The translations under genes were made by a program, and so were the position numbers. DNA of 64,000 nucleotides, from contig NZ_BANX01000034.1 of assembly GCF_000334455.1 (NCBI RefSeq), positions 62,001 through 126,000 of the forward strand. Reading direction: 5' to 3'. The notes under the pieces are model-generated. The model searched no databases and was not told the origin of the DNA. It saw only the letters and a list, made by a program, of their open reading frames with translations. This document shows positions 28,227-37,775 of this stretch, one piece after another; within the stretch, counting starts at the first letter, position 1; the number at the start of each line of letters is the position of its first letter. Source of the DNA: Gordonia soli NBRC 108243. Its GTDB lineage: Bacteria > Actinomycetota > Actinomycetes > Mycobacteriales > Mycobacteriaceae.

Positions 28227-28979
28227 ATGACCGACATGGAACAGCAGCGCCGTTCCGGTGCGCAGGCGGTGGAAAGAGCGGTGGCGGTACTCCACGCCTT
28301 CGACTGTGCCGAAACGCAACTCGCGGTCTCCGAGGTCGCGGACCGGGCAGGGTTGCCGGCAAGCACCACACATCGAATCATCACCGCGCTGGTCCGAGGC
28401 GGACTGCTGGAGCGAGCCGACCCCGGCTCGTACTCGGTGGGGGAGGGGGTCACCGCGCTCGCGCGACGCCGTGGTCCGATCGTCGACATCGACTCGGCCG
28501 CACCCCATCTGCACGGACTCTCGGCGTCGATAGGGATCACCGCCAGTCTCGGTGTGACCGACGACGAACACGCGGTGACGCTCTACTCAGCGCGACCTCC
28601 GGTGCGCTGGTGCACCGCTCAGATCCCCGATGATCGAACGGCTCTCGACCGAAGTGCGATGGGAACGGCGATCATTGCCTTCGGTAGGCCCCGCTCCCGT
28701 GCCAGGGGCCCGGTCGCACCAGACCGGTCCGGGGGCGTCTGGCATGCCCGACGCCGAGGTTACGCGGTGAGCGCGCCTGCCGACGGTGTCACCGCGGTCG
28801 CGGTACCTGTGTTCGACCGCCGCGGTCGCGTGCAGGCGTCGATCGGCGTCCAGGCGAAGAGTCTGCGGCTCGACGATGACCTGATCACCCGGATTCACCC
28901 GATCATGCGGGCGACAGCGGAGCGCCTCCGCGATGTGATCGACGATTCGGCGAAATACGGTGCGCCACAAATTGTCTGA
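28227..28979 (+). CDS. IclR-family transcriptional regulator
   Basis: A 250-residue regulator. The N-terminal winged helix runs from AVERAVAVLHAFDCAETQ through LPASTTHRIITALVRGGLLER (recognition helix near 45-55). The C-terminal effector domain contains YSARPPVRWC, DRSAMGTAIIAF and GVTAVAVPVF. ATG 28227 has GAGGAG 6 nt upstream. It sits between the divergent dioxygenase operon and the ABC transporter genes and probably senses their substrate or a degradation product. The effector domain is a little shorter than usual around GRPRSRARG. Confidence 0.9.
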   Translation: MTDMEQQRRSGAQAVERAVAVLHAFDCAETQLAVSEVADRAGLPASTTHRIITALVRGGLLERADPGSYSVGEGVTALARRRGPIVDIDSAAPHLHGLSASIGITASLGVTDDEHAVTLYSARPPVRWCTAQIPDDRTALDRSAMGTAIIAFGRPRSRARGPVAPDRSGGVWHARRRGYAVSAPADGVTAVAVPVFDRRGRVQASIGVQAKSLRLDDDLITRIHPIMRATAERLRDVIDDSAKYGAPQIV

Positions 28980-29162
28980 CGAGTACCAGGGTTTCGATCA
29001 GGTGGAGCGGAAAGTGTACACACCGGCTCGGCGTATGGGAGCGTGACCGACCGAGACGCCCAGGGCGCCGGCACTGACAAGAGTCGACTTGTACTGCTCG
29101 CACTGTCCGCCAGTCCGTCGATGATCGTGAGCGCAACCGAACCTGATGGAGGTTAGAGACAC

Positions 29163-30236
29163 ATGTTGAGTCGCCTGTCCGCCGTGATCCGTGTCGCGGC
29201 CGGCGCACTCGTGGTGGGAATGATCGCCACCGCGTGTGGTGGTGGTGACAGCGGGGTCACCACCACCGCCGACGGCAAGACCGTCTTGCGCTACCTGACC
29301 ACCCCGGCGCAGGTTCAGTTTCCGGAGTTGGCGGCCGATCTCGGATACTTCAGCAAGGTCCAGCTGAAGCCGGTCGGCGAGACCGCCAGCGGGCCGGTGT
29401 CGATCCAGGCAGCCGCGACCGGTGACAGCGATTTCGGGTCTGCGTTCAACGGCGCCATAGTCAAGCTGGCCGCGGGTGGATCGAAGATCACCTCGGTCGT
29501 CGATTCCTATGGTGCCGATGCGCAGACATTCAACGGCTTCTACGTTCTGGAGAACTCGCCCATCAAGAGCGCTCGTGATCTGATCGGCAAGAAGGTCGGC
29601 GTGAATACGCTCGGGGCGCACTCGGAGTTCGTGATTCGCGAGTGGCTCGCCCGCCAGGGATTGTCGAAGGATGAGATCACCCAGGTGCAGTTGGTCGTCG
29701 TCCCGCCGATCAACACCGAGCAAGCGTTGCGTCAGGGGCGGATCGATGCCGGCAACTTCAGCGGCATCTTCCGCGACCAAGGCCTCGCCCGAGGCGGGCT
29801 CCGAGTCCTGTTCACCGATGAGATCTTCGGTGACTTCTCGTATGGCACCTATGTGGTCCGCGACGAGTTCAGGTCCGAGCATGCCGACGCGGTAAAGGAT
29901 TTCGTCCAGGGCACTGCACGCGCGATCCGATGGACTCAGGTCACCCCGCGGGAGCAGGTGGTCGAACGATTCAAGAAGATCATCGCCGGTCGCGGGCGCG
30001 GTGAGGACCCGGCACTCGCCGAGTATTGGAAGAGCTCGTCCATCCCGGCCGCAGGCGGGGTGATCGCGGACAAGGAGATCCAACTCTGGATCGATTGGCT
30101 GCAACGGGACGGTCAACTCCCAGAGGGCAAGTTCAAGTCCTCGGACCTGTACACCAACGACGACAACCCCTATGCCAACGGAACCTTCCCGCCCGGGTCG
30201 GGGCCGGACGGACAGCCTGTGGAGGCCGCGCCATGA
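29163..30236 (+). CDS. lipoprotein substrate-binding protein, sulfonate/nitrate/taurine ABC type
   Basis: A 357-residue binding protein with a signal peptide ending in IATAC (lipobox Cys near 25). The motifs DGKTVLRYLTTPAQVQF, DLIGKKVGVNTLGAHSE and VPPINTEQALRQGRIDAGN align throughout with the protein at 24944-26035, so the two are paralogues. GGAGG precedes the ATG. The stop overlaps the ATPase start (ATGA). In the 183-bp gap upstream, ACAAGAGTCGACTTGT (29077-29092) is a small inverted repeat that may be an operator. Confidence 0.91.
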   Translation: MLSRLSAVIRVAAGALVVGMIATACGGGDSGVTTTADGKTVLRYLTTPAQVQFPELAADLGYFSKVQLKPVGETASGPVSIQAAATGDSDFGSAFNGAIVKLAAGGSKITSVVDSYGADAQTFNGFYVLENSPIKSARDLIGKKVGVNTLGAHSEFVIREWLARQGLSKDEITQVQLVVVPPINTEQALRQGRIDAGNFSGIFRDQGLARGGLRVLFTDEIFGDFSYGTYVVRDEFRSEHADAVKDFVQGTARAIRWTQVTPREQVVERFKKIIAGRGRGEDPALAEYWKSSSIPAAGGVIADKEIQLWIDWLQRDGQLPEGKFKSSDLYTNDDNPYANGTFPPGSGPDGQPVEAAP

Positions 30237-31096
30237 CGACCATCAGCCCGACGCCGACTCGAACCGCACCCGTGACCGCCGCCGCGGCTTCGGCCAGTTC
30301 GCCCCCCAAGCTCGAACTGCGTGGGGTTCGAAAGACCTTTGGCTCCGCGACCGATGAGTTCGTCGCCCTTGACGATGTCACCATCTCGGCGCCCGAGGGA
30401 GAGTTCCTCGTGCTGGTCGGTCCGAGTGGTAGTGGCAAGTCGACTCTGCTGGATCTCGTCGGTGGACTCACCAGACCGACCTCGGGCGAGATCCTGCTCG
30501 ACGGTGCGCCGATCACCGGCCCAGGCCTCGACCGCGGAATCGTCTTCCAGCAGTACGCGTTGCTGCCCTGGCGGACAGCCCGTGGCAACATCGAGTTCGG
30601 CCTGGAGGCAAAAGGAGTCGGCCGCAAGCAGCGCCGGGTGATCGCAGACGACTATCTCTCATTGGTCGGCCTCGAAGGATTCGGCGATCGCCATCCCCAC
30701 GAGCTGTCGGGCGGCATGAAGCAACGCGTCGCGATCGCGCGGAGCCTTGCGTACGACCCCGAGGTGCTGTTGATGGACGAACCGTTCGCAGCGCTGGACG
30801 CGCAGACGAGAGAATCGCTGCAGGACGAGTTGCTGCGAATCTGGAAGGCGACCGGAAAGACCATCCTCTTCATCACCCACGGCATCGACGAGGCCATTTA
30901 CCTGGGGAACCGCGTGGCGGTGCTCACCGAACGGCCGGGTCGGATAAAGGAGGTCGTCGACGTCGAGCTCGACCGGGAGGGCGTCGACGACCTGCGGTCC
31001 TCCGAGGGGTTCCGCGACTATCGCCATCGGATCTGGCTGTCGTTGCGTCCCGAACAGAAGCGCCACGACAACCGGATCGGAGCCGACCATGTCTAG
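30233..31096 (+). CDS. ABC transporter ATPase, SsuB/TauB type
   Basis: A 287-residue nucleotide-binding subunit. Walker A is GPSGSGKST (about 63-71), the Q-loop region VFQQYALLPWRT, the signature LSGGMKQR (about 158-165), Walker B LLMDEPFAALD (about 179) and the H-loop ITHGIDEA. The WRT/LLPW context is typical of nitrate/sulfonate/taurine importers. It overlaps the binding-protein gene by 4 bp and the permease by 8 bp, so the three form one importer operon. Confidence 0.95.
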   Translation: MTTISPTPTRTAPVTAAAASASSPPKLELRGVRKTFGSATDEFVALDDVTISAPEGEFLVLVGPSGSGKSTLLDLVGGLTRPTSGEILLDGAPITGPGLDRGIVFQQYALLPWRTARGNIEFGLEAKGVGRKQRRVIADDYLSLVGLEGFGDRHPHELSGGMKQRVAIARSLAYDPEVLLMDEPFAALDAQTRESLQDELLRIWKATGKTILFITHGIDEAIYLGNRVAVLTERPGRIKEVVDVELDREGVDDLRSSEGFRDYRHRIWLSLRPEQKRHDNRIGADHV

Positions 31097-31976
31097 CCCT
31101 GTCGCCGAGCGCGAGAAGCCTGTCGTCGCCGACGAACGACTGGCAACGCCAGTTGTCCGTCGGAAGTCCGTTGGGAGACCGGGGCGGACACGCGGCGTTG
31201 GTGCGCGCGGTCTGTCGGTAGGCAAGGTCGCGGTCCAGTCTTCCGCCGTACTTATCCTGTTTGCGATCGTGTGGGAGGTCGCGCCTCGTGTCGGACTCGT
31301 CGACCCGACTTTCTTACCTCCGCTGTCGACCGTCGTGGAGACGCTGTTCGACCTCCTCGCCAACGGTCAACTACAGCAACATATCTTCGCGAGTCTCAGC
31401 CGCGCGCTGCAGGGGTTCGCCATCGCGGTCGTGATTGCTGTGCCACTAGGACTCCTGATCGGCTGGTATCGCCCGGTCGCGCAGTGGCTCAACCCGGCGC
31501 TCGAACTCTTCCGCAACACGGCGCCCCTCGCGCTGCTCCCGGTGTTCGTCCTGATCCTCGGTATCGGCGAGACGTCCAAGGTGGCCCTGGTCATTTACGC
31601 TGCGGTCTTCCCGATCCTGCTGAACACCATCTCGGGTGTCCGTAACGTCGATCCGCTGCTGATCAAATCGGCTCGTTCGCTGGGACTCTCACCGTTCAGA
31701 CTGTTCCAGAAGGTCGTACTGCCCGCCGCACTGCCCACCATCTTCACCGGCTTGCGTCTTTCGGCTGCGGCGTCCATCCTCGTACTCATCGCGGCCGAGA
31801 TGGTCGGCGCCAACGCGGGCCTCGGGTTCCTGATCATGGCCTCGCAGTTGAACTTTCAGATCCCGGCAATGTACGCGGGCATCCTCACCATCGCGCTGGT
31901 AGGAGTGGTGTTCAACCTCATCCTGGTCAACATCGAACGTCGGCTGTCGCGATGGCGGGTGGATCCCACCTCCTGA
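31089..31976 (+). CDS. ABC transporter permease, SsuC/TauC type
   Basis: A 295-residue inner-membrane subunit with about six hydrophobic segments after a cytoplasmic N-terminus of roughly 45 residues. The coupling-helix (EAA) region is VDPLLIKSARSLGLSPFRLFQKVVLPAALPTIFTG, which contacts the ATPase. It completes the importer with the two upstream genes. About 100 bp without a recognised signal separates it from the flavin monooxygenase gene. Confidence 0.94.
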   Translation: MSSPVAEREKPVVADERLATPVVRRKSVGRPGRTRGVGARGLSVGKVAVQSSAVLILFAIVWEVAPRVGLVDPTFLPPLSTVVETLFDLLANGQLQQHIFASLSRALQGFAIAVVIAVPLGLLIGWYRPVAQWLNPALELFRNTAPLALLPVFVLILGIGETSKVALVIYAAVFPILLNTISGVRNVDPLLIKSARSLGLSPFRLFQKVVLPAALPTIFTGLRLSAAASILVLIAAEMVGANAGLGFLIMASQLNFQIPAMYAGILTIALVGVVFNLILVNIERRLSRWRVDPTS

Positions 31977-32095
31977 TTGCTGCGCGGCCTCTCTTCCGTC
32001 CCATCCTTCGTTCCGAGACGCAGCGAGTTCGTCAACTCTGGCGATCGTCGGCGCCTGCCGCGAGGACCCCACTGTGAAAGGTGCTGTCACCGATC

Positions 32096-33433
32096 ATGTC
32101 CCGTCACCTTCATCTGAACGCGTTCGTCATGGGCGTCGGCCACCATGAGGCCGCCTGGCGGCATCCGAGGACCGATCAGAGCCGATTGTTCGACGTCGAC
32201 CACTTCGTGGAACTCGGCCGGATCGCCGAGCGGGGGAGGCTGAACTCGATCTTCTTGGCCGACACGCTGGCAGTCGGTCCGAACGTCGCGCGGAACACAC
32301 AGTCGATCTTCGAGCCGCTGACGCTGCTGAGCGCGGTGGCCGCGGCTACCAGCCACGTCGGCCTGATCGCCACCGCGAGCACCAGTTACAACAATCCGTA
32401 CTCCCTGGCCAGGGCGTTCGCCTCACTGGAACACATCAGCGGGGGCCGGGCCGGCTGGAACATCGTCACGTCGGCGCAACTCGACGAGTCGCGCAACTTC
32501 GGCGGGAGCGACACCCCGGCACACGCCGACCGGTACGCCCGCGCCGAGGAGTTCGTGGATGTGGTGACCGCCCTCTGGCACAGCTGGGATGCCGACGCAG
32601 TGAAGGTCGATGCCGAGTCGGCGATCTTCGCCGACCCGACCGGTGTGCACACGATCGACCACGAGGGCAAGTTCTTCAAGGTCCGTGGCCCGTTGAACTC
32701 GCCACGCTCACCGCAGGGTCGTCCGGTACTGGTCCAGGCCGGATCGTCGGACGCCGGTAAGGAACTCGCGGCTCGGGTTGCCGAGGTGGTGTTCACCGCG
32801 CAGCGGTCGATCCCGGACGGACTCGAGTTCTACACCGACCTCAAGGCCAGGGCGGTACGGCACGGCCGACGCCCAGAGGACATCCAGATCCTCCCCGGCA
32901 TCGTGCCTTACATCGCCGATACCGAGGAGAAGGCGATCGCCCTGGAACAGGAGTTCACCGACCTCATCTCGCCCGATTACGCGCTCCGTCAGCTGTCGGC
33001 GTTCTTCGGCCAGGATCTGTCCGACCTCTCGCTCGACGATCGACTGCCCGAGTTACCCCCGGAGTCGGCGATCGAGGGACAGAAGAGCCGGTCGACGTTG
33101 GTCCGCAAGCTCGCCGAGGAGTCGGATCTGACCATCCGCGAGCTGCTGGGCCGGTTGGGCGGTGGTCGGGGGCACCGTTCGATCGCGGGCACACCCGAAC
33201 AGATCGCCGACGACCTGATCGCCTGGTTCGAGGCGGGGGCGGCCGACGGTTTCAACATCATGCCTCCGTACCTGCCGGGCGGTCTGGAGGAGTTCGTCGA
33301 CCACGTCGTCCCGATCCTGCAGCGGCGTGGGGTGTTCCGCGAGGAGTACGAGGCGACCACGTTGTCGGGGATCTACGGACTGACTTCCCATGACGCCCCG
33401 GCAGGCGCGCCGGTGGAGGCAATCTCGCGATGA
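32096..33433 (+). CDS. FMN-dependent monooxygenase, NtaA/SnaA/DszA type
   Basis: A 445-residue bacterial-luciferase-like flavin monooxygenase, needing FMNH2 from a separate reductase. It has the family opening HLHLNAFVMGVGHHEAAWRHP, TLLSAVAAATSHVGLIATASTSYNNPY, SGGRAGWNIVTSAQ and GHRSIAGTPEQIADDLIAWFE. Relatives cleave C-S or C-N bonds (DszA on dibenzothiophene sulfone, NtaA on nitrilotriacetate), which suits an organosulfur locus. ATG 32096 is chosen by family resemblance; the AAAGG at 32077 is 14 nt away, somewhat far. It overlaps the MFS gene by 4 bp. No flavin reductase is adjacent. Confidence 0.9.
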   Translation: MSRHLHLNAFVMGVGHHEAAWRHPRTDQSRLFDVDHFVELGRIAERGRLNSIFLADTLAVGPNVARNTQSIFEPLTLLSAVAAATSHVGLIATASTSYNNPYSLARAFASLEHISGGRAGWNIVTSAQLDESRNFGGSDTPAHADRYARAEEFVDVVTALWHSWDADAVKVDAESAIFADPTGVHTIDHEGKFFKVRGPLNSPRSPQGRPVLVQAGSSDAGKELAARVAEVVFTAQRSIPDGLEFYTDLKARAVRHGRRPEDIQILPGIVPYIADTEEKAIALEQEFTDLISPDYALRQLSAFFGQDLSDLSLDDRLPELPPESAIEGQKSRSTLVRKLAEESDLTIRELLGRLGGGRGHRSIAGTPEQIADDLIAWFEAGAADGFNIMPPYLPGGLEEFVDHVVPILQRRGVFREEYEATTLSGIYGLTSHDAPAGAPVEAISR

Positions 33434-34695
33434 CCTCGGTCGGTGACCGCCCTGCGCGGACATCGACCGGAGCCCCGGCCGACGTCGACGCGGATCGTCG
33501 AACCATCCTCGGTGCCGGGGCGCGTCCACTGCGATCGTTGGCGAGCACCGTCTACATCCCGGCCGGCGCGTACGGCATCGGCCAGGGAGCGGCCGCCTCG
33601 GTCATGGTGCTGGCTGCGATCGACATGGGTGCGGGCCCGGCACTGGCCGGTCTGACAGTCGCCGTCGTCGGGCTCGGACAGGTGGTCGGTGACCTCTTCG
33701 CGGGGCAGGTCGTCGGCCGGCTGGGTGAGCGCCGATCGATCATCCTCGCGAGCTCGATTGCGCTCGCCGGCGTACTGGCCTGTCTGTTCGCCCCTGTCCT
33801 CGCCGTCTTGTACGCCGGAATCCTGGCAGTCGGGCTGGCCAACGCGGTATGGGGTCTCGCGCGTCAGAACTATCTGTCTCTGGTGGTGCCGATCGCGTGG
33901 CGGGCGCGGGCGATGTCGATGTTCGGCGGTGCCATGCGGTTCGGGTTCTTCGTCGGACCGATGATCGGCGCCGGTGCCATCGCCCTCCTCGGCGTACGCG
34001 GTGGTTTCGTGGTCCAGTTGATCGCGGTACTGGTCGCCGGAGCGCTGATGGCCCGACTCCCGGATCCGGACGGGGCCGGCGCATCGGCGAGCACCCTGAG
34101 CCTCGCCGCCACACTGCGCCGCCATCGACGGCTCCTGGCCACCCTCGGCATGGGATCGCTGCTGCTGGGTGTGGCCCGGGCGGCGCGGGATTCGGTGCTG
34201 CCACTGTGGTCCGATCATCTCGGTGCGTCACCCGCGACCGCGAGTCTGATCTTCGCTGCCGGTGCTGCCATCGACGTTGCCTGCGCGTATCCGGCGGGCC
34301 ACCTCATGGACCGTTTCGGTCGGACGTTCGTGGCGATCCCGTCGATCCTGTTGCTGGCGTCGGCCTATCTGCTCATCCCGTTCACCACGACGCTGTGGTG
34401 GTACACAGTCGTGGCGATCGTCCTGGGTGTCGGCAACGGATTCGGCAACGGCGTGATCATGACGATCGGAGCCGACGTCGCCCCGGCGACCGGACGAGCC
34501 GAGTTCCTCGCAGTCTGGCGATTGTCCCACGATGCGGGCTTCCTCGCCGGGCCGTTGTCGATCGCCGGACTCGCCGCGATCGCACCGCTGGCCGTCGCGG
34601 TCTTCGCGGCGTCGGGACTGTCCATGGCCGGCGCGATCCTCCTTGCACGTTTCGTGCCGAGGTACACAACCGGCGCGCACTTGGCATCACGGTGA
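33430..34695 (+). CDS. MFS transporter
   Basis: A 421-residue protein with about twelve hydrophobic segments. The MFS loop motif between helices 2 and 3 is GQVVGRLGERRS; the equivalent in the second half is AGHLMDRFGRTF. The start overlaps the monooxygenase stop (ATGA), so the two are translated together. An exporter for the product, or an importer for the substrate, of the monooxygenase is plausible. The family gives no substrate. Confidence 0.88.
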   Translation: MTSVGDRPARTSTGAPADVDADRRTILGAGARPLRSLASTVYIPAGAYGIGQGAAASVMVLAAIDMGAGPALAGLTVAVVGLGQVVGDLFAGQVVGRLGERRSIILASSIALAGVLACLFAPVLAVLYAGILAVGLANAVWGLARQNYLSLVVPIAWRARAMSMFGGAMRFGFFVGPMIGAGAIALLGVRGGFVVQLIAVLVAGALMARLPDPDGAGASASTLSLAATLRRHRRLLATLGMGSLLLGVARAARDSVLPLWSDHLGASPATASLIFAAGAAIDVACAYPAGHLMDRFGRTFVAIPSILLLASAYLLIPFTTTLWWYTVVAIVLGVGNGFGNGVIMTIGADVAPATGRAEFLAVWRLSHDAGFLAGPLSIAGLAAIAPLAVAVFAASGLSMAGAILLARFVPRYTTGAHLASR

Positions 34696-34733
34696 GGGAA
34701 AGGCTGGTTGCGCAGGTCCGCGACGGTTAGACA

Positions 34734-35609
34734 ATGCGGGTGACTTTGTTCGTCGACATCGCCCCCGAGACGCAGCAGTCGGACGACTCGGGACCCGGCC
34801 GCGCGCCGCGGAAGAGTCGGCTCCGACGCCTGGCCGTCCGTGCCGGGCTGCCGCTGCTGTCGGTGGTCGCCTTCCTCGTGGCGTGGGAACTGGTGGCGCT
34901 CAGCGGGATCTGGAACGAGACCTTCGTGCCGCACCTGAGCACCGTCTGGCGAGCCTTCGTCGACATGTCGACCACGCACGACGGCGTCCGCGGCTATCAG
35001 GGCTACTTCTGGTGGGAACACCTCTACATGACGCTGCGTCGCGTGTTCGCCGGTGTGCTCATCGGCGTCGCCGTCGGTGTGGCACTCGGACTCGCGATGG
35101 GCACCATCGGCTGGGTGCGTCGGCTGCTGGAGCCATGGCTCACGTTCCTCCGCGCCCTCCCGCCGCTGGCGTACTTCTTCCTGCTGGTGATCTGGCTGGG
35201 CATCGACGAGGCACCGAAGATCACCCTGCTCGCATTGGCCGCGTTGCCGCCGGCCGCCGTCGCCACCACCGCGGCGGTCCGCGCGGCCCCGGTCGGCCTC
35301 GTCGAGGCGGCCCGCGCGCTGGGTGCCACGCCGCGCGAAGCCATCCGCGACGTCGTGGTGCCGTCGGCGCTGCCGGAGACCTTCACCGGTATCCGACTGT
35401 CGGTGGGCATCGCCTATTCCTCCGTGGTCGCCGCCGAACTGTTCAACGGCATCCCGGGCATCGGAGGTGTCGTCAAAGACGCCTCCAACTACAACAACAC
35501 CCCAGTCGTCCTGGTCGGGATCTTCGCCATCGGCTTCTCCGGCTTGATCATTGACGCACTCCTCCGAGCGATCGAGCACCGCGCGGTGCCCTGGCGCGGA
35601 AAGATCTGA
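34734..35609 (+). CDS. ABC transporter permease, SsuC/TauC type
   Basis: A 291-residue permease with about six hydrophobic segments. The EAA-like coupling region is GLVEAARALGATPREAIRDVVVPSALPETFTG. It lies 38 bp after the MFS gene and 10 bp before a binding-protein gene. With that gene and the ATPase at 36653 it forms the second complete importer of the block, in the order permease-binding protein-ATPase, unlike the first importer. Confidence 0.93.
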   Translation: MRVTLFVDIAPETQQSDDSGPGRAPRKSRLRRLAVRAGLPLLSVVAFLVAWELVALSGIWNETFVPHLSTVWRAFVDMSTTHDGVRGYQGYFWWEHLYMTLRRVFAGVLIGVAVGVALGLAMGTIGWVRRLLEPWLTFLRALPPLAYFFLLVIWLGIDEAPKITLLALAALPPAAVATTAAVRAAPVGLVEAARALGATPREAIRDVVVPSALPETFTGIRLSVGIAYSSVVAAELFNGIPGIGGVVKDASNYNNTPVVLVGIFAIGFSGLIIDALLRAIEHRAVPWRGKI

Positions 35610-35619
35610 GGCATCACCC

Positions 35620-36672
35620 ATGTCCATCACCACAATCACCCGGCGGGTGATCGCGGCGTTCGCCGGCGCGGTCGCCGTCCTGCTGGTCCTGGTAGGCTGC
35701 TCGGTCGACAACTCCGGCGGCGACGACTCGAAGCCGACCATCCGGCTGGCATACCAGTCGTTCCCGAGTGGCGATCTGATCGTCAAGCACAACAAGTGGC
35801 TCGAGGAAGCGCTGCCGGACTACAACATCAAGTGGACCAAGTTCGACTCCGGCGCCGACATCAACACGGCATTCGTCGCCAAGCAGCTCGACTTCGGTGC
35901 GATCGGCTCCAGTCCGGTCGCACGCGGTTTGTCTGCGCCGCTGAACATCCCGTACCAGGTCGCGTTCGTCCTGGACGTGGCAGGCGACAACGAGGCCCTC
36001 GTCGCACGGAACGGCACCGACATCAACTCGATCGCCGATCTGCGCGGCAAGCGCGTCGCGACCGCGTTCGCCTCGACCGCCCACTACAGCTTGCTCGCAG
36101 CCCTGGACCAGGCGGGAGTGAAGCAGGACGAGGTCGACATCATCGACCTGCAGCCGCAGGCCTCACTGGCCGCGTGGGACCGCGGTGACGTCGATGCCGT
36201 GTACACCTGGCTGCCGACGCTGGACCAGCTGCGCAAGTCGGGCAAGACGCTGATCGCCAGTCGTCAGCTCGCCACCGCCGGTAAGCCGACGCTGGATCTG
36301 GGTGTCGTCTCGTCGGAATTCGCACAGCAGCACCCCGACGTCGTCGACACCTGGCGCAAGGTGCAGTCCCGCGCGCTCGCGCAGATCAAGGACGACCCGA
36401 CGGCTGCGGCCGCAGCGATCGCAGCCGAACTCGGCACCACGCCCGAAGATGCCGCCAACCAGCTCAAGCAGGGCACGTACCTGACCATCGCCGAGGAGTC
36501 GTCGCCGACGTGGCTCGGCACCGACGGCGCGCCCGGCAACATCGCCGAGAACCTGCACAGTGCAGCGGAATTCCTCGCCGCACAGAAGCAGATCCCCTCG
36601 GCGCCGCCGCTGGAGACCTTCCAGAAGGGCGTTTACACCAAGGGCCTTCCCGGTGTCCTCCAACAGAACTGA
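35620..36672 (+). CDS. lipoprotein substrate-binding protein, TauA/SsuA type
   Basis: A 350-residue binding protein with signal AVAVLLVLVGC (lipobox Cys near 27). The body has IRLAYQSFPSGDLIVKHNKWLEE, the ligand-loop region FGAIGSSPVARGLSAPLNIPYQ and DLRGKRVATAFASTAHYSLL. It is more TauA-like than the two paralogues earlier in the block, so this importer probably has a different specificity. I start at ATG 35620; the frame runs back to 35551 inside the permease gene. The 3' end overlaps the ATPase gene by 20 bp. Confidence 0.92.
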   Translation: MSITTITRRVIAAFAGAVAVLLVLVGCSVDNSGGDDSKPTIRLAYQSFPSGDLIVKHNKWLEEALPDYNIKWTKFDSGADINTAFVAKQLDFGAIGSSPVARGLSAPLNIPYQVAFVLDVAGDNEALVARNGTDINSIADLRGKRVATAFASTAHYSLLAALDQAGVKQDEVDIIDLQPQASLAAWDRGDVDAVYTWLPTLDQLRKSGKTLIASRQLATAGKPTLDLGVVSSEFAQQHPDVVDTWRKVQSRALAQIKDDPTAAAAAIAAELGTTPEDAANQLKQGTYLTIAEESSPTWLGTDGAPGNIAENLHSAAEFLAAQKQIPSAPPLETFQKGVYTKGLPGVLQQN

Positions 36673-37480
36673 CGCCGAGATCGACGGGGACGCCGGCGCC
36701 GGTGGCGACGGCGTCCCGGGCGGAATCGAACTCAGCGGTGTCACACAGCGATACGGCAGCGGCGCGTCCGAGGTGACTGCCGTGGGGCCGGTGGACCTCA
36801 CCGTTCCGCCGGGGGAGTTCCTCGTGCTGGTGGGTGCGTCCGGATGTGGCAAGTCCACGCTCCTGCGACTCATCGCGGGGTTCGAGGAGCCGACCGTCGG
36901 CGAGGTGCGGGTGTCCGGCGGACAGCCGAAACCCGGTGTGACGTCCGGCGTGGTCTTCCAGCAGCCGCGGCTGTTCCCGTGGAAGACCGTCGGCGGCAAC
37001 ATCGACCTGGCGCTGAAGTACGCGCGAGTACCCAAGCAGCAGCGGCCGAAGCGTCGGGCCGAACTGCTGGACCGAGTCGGCCTCGACGATGTCGAGCGCC
37101 GACGGATCTGGGAGATCTCCGGCGGTCAGCAACAGCGCGTCGCCATCGCACGTGCCCTGGCGGCGGAGACGTCGCTGCTGCTCCTCGACGAGCCGTTCGC
37201 GGCACTCGACGCGCTCACCCGCGAGCGGCTGCAGGAGGACCTGCGGGCGGTGAGTATCGACTCCGGACGGACCAATGTGTTCGTCACGCACAGCGCCGAC
37301 GAGGCCGCATTCCTGGGCACCCGCATCGTCGTACTGACCAAGCGGCCCGGTCAGATCGCACTGGACATCCCGTCAGATCTGCCCCGAACCGGGGTCAGTG
37401 CCGAGGAGTTGCGTGGGTCGCCGGAGTACGCCGCGCTGCGCGCCGAGGTCGGTGCTGCGGTCAAGGCAGCAGCCTCCTGA
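36653..37480 (+). CDS. ABC transporter ATPase, SsuB/TauB type
   Basis: A 275-residue ATPase: Walker A GASGCGKST (about 61-69), VFQQPRLFPWKTV, signature ISGGQQQR (about 155-162), Walker B LLLLDEPFAALD and the H-loop VTHSADEA. GTG 36653 (VSSNRTDAEIDG) is the likely start with AAGGG upstream; the longer frame from 36560 gives an Arg-rich N-terminus copied from the overlapping binding-protein gene in another frame. It is the energy-coupling subunit of the second importer. Confidence 0.93.
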   Translation: MSSNRTDAEIDGDAGAGGDGVPGGIELSGVTQRYGSGASEVTAVGPVDLTVPPGEFLVLVGASGCGKSTLLRLIAGFEEPTVGEVRVSGGQPKPGVTSGVVFQQPRLFPWKTVGGNIDLALKYARVPKQQRPKRRAELLDRVGLDDVERRRIWEISGGQQQRVAIARALAAETSLLLLDEPFAALDALTRERLQEDLRAVSIDSGRTNVFVTHSADEAAFLGTRIVVLTKRPGQIALDIPSDLPRTGVSAEELRGSPEYAALRAEVGAAVKAAAS

Positions 37481-37775
37481 GCTGGACAGATCGCCGGCGC
37501 CCGACCGTTTGTACCTGGACAGCGGCCGGGCGTCGGCGTTTTTGTCACCGTGGGATAAAACCTGGGCGATGACGGCGTCGGCCGATACAAAGTGAGGGTG
37601 TCCTTCATCGAAACCGTCGCACCGTCGCACGGCGCCTCCCCGGCGCGCGTGGCCGCTTCGGTGCTGCGCGCGACGACCGCGCATTCGATGAACTGGTCAG
37701 ACGGATCTCACCACGGTTCGCCGCCCGCGATGTTCCGACCCCGCCCCGTTGGAACCCAATCGCGAAGGAATCGTC
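37481..37775 (+). other. 295-bp gene-free gap before the third dioxygenase
   Basis: I see no supported gene, hairpin terminator or palindrome here. A -10-like GATACA (about 37585-37590) lies about 190 bp before the ATG and may belong to a promoter of the dioxygenase gene. A GAAGGA ribosome site at about 37764 belongs to that gene. Confidence 0.4.
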
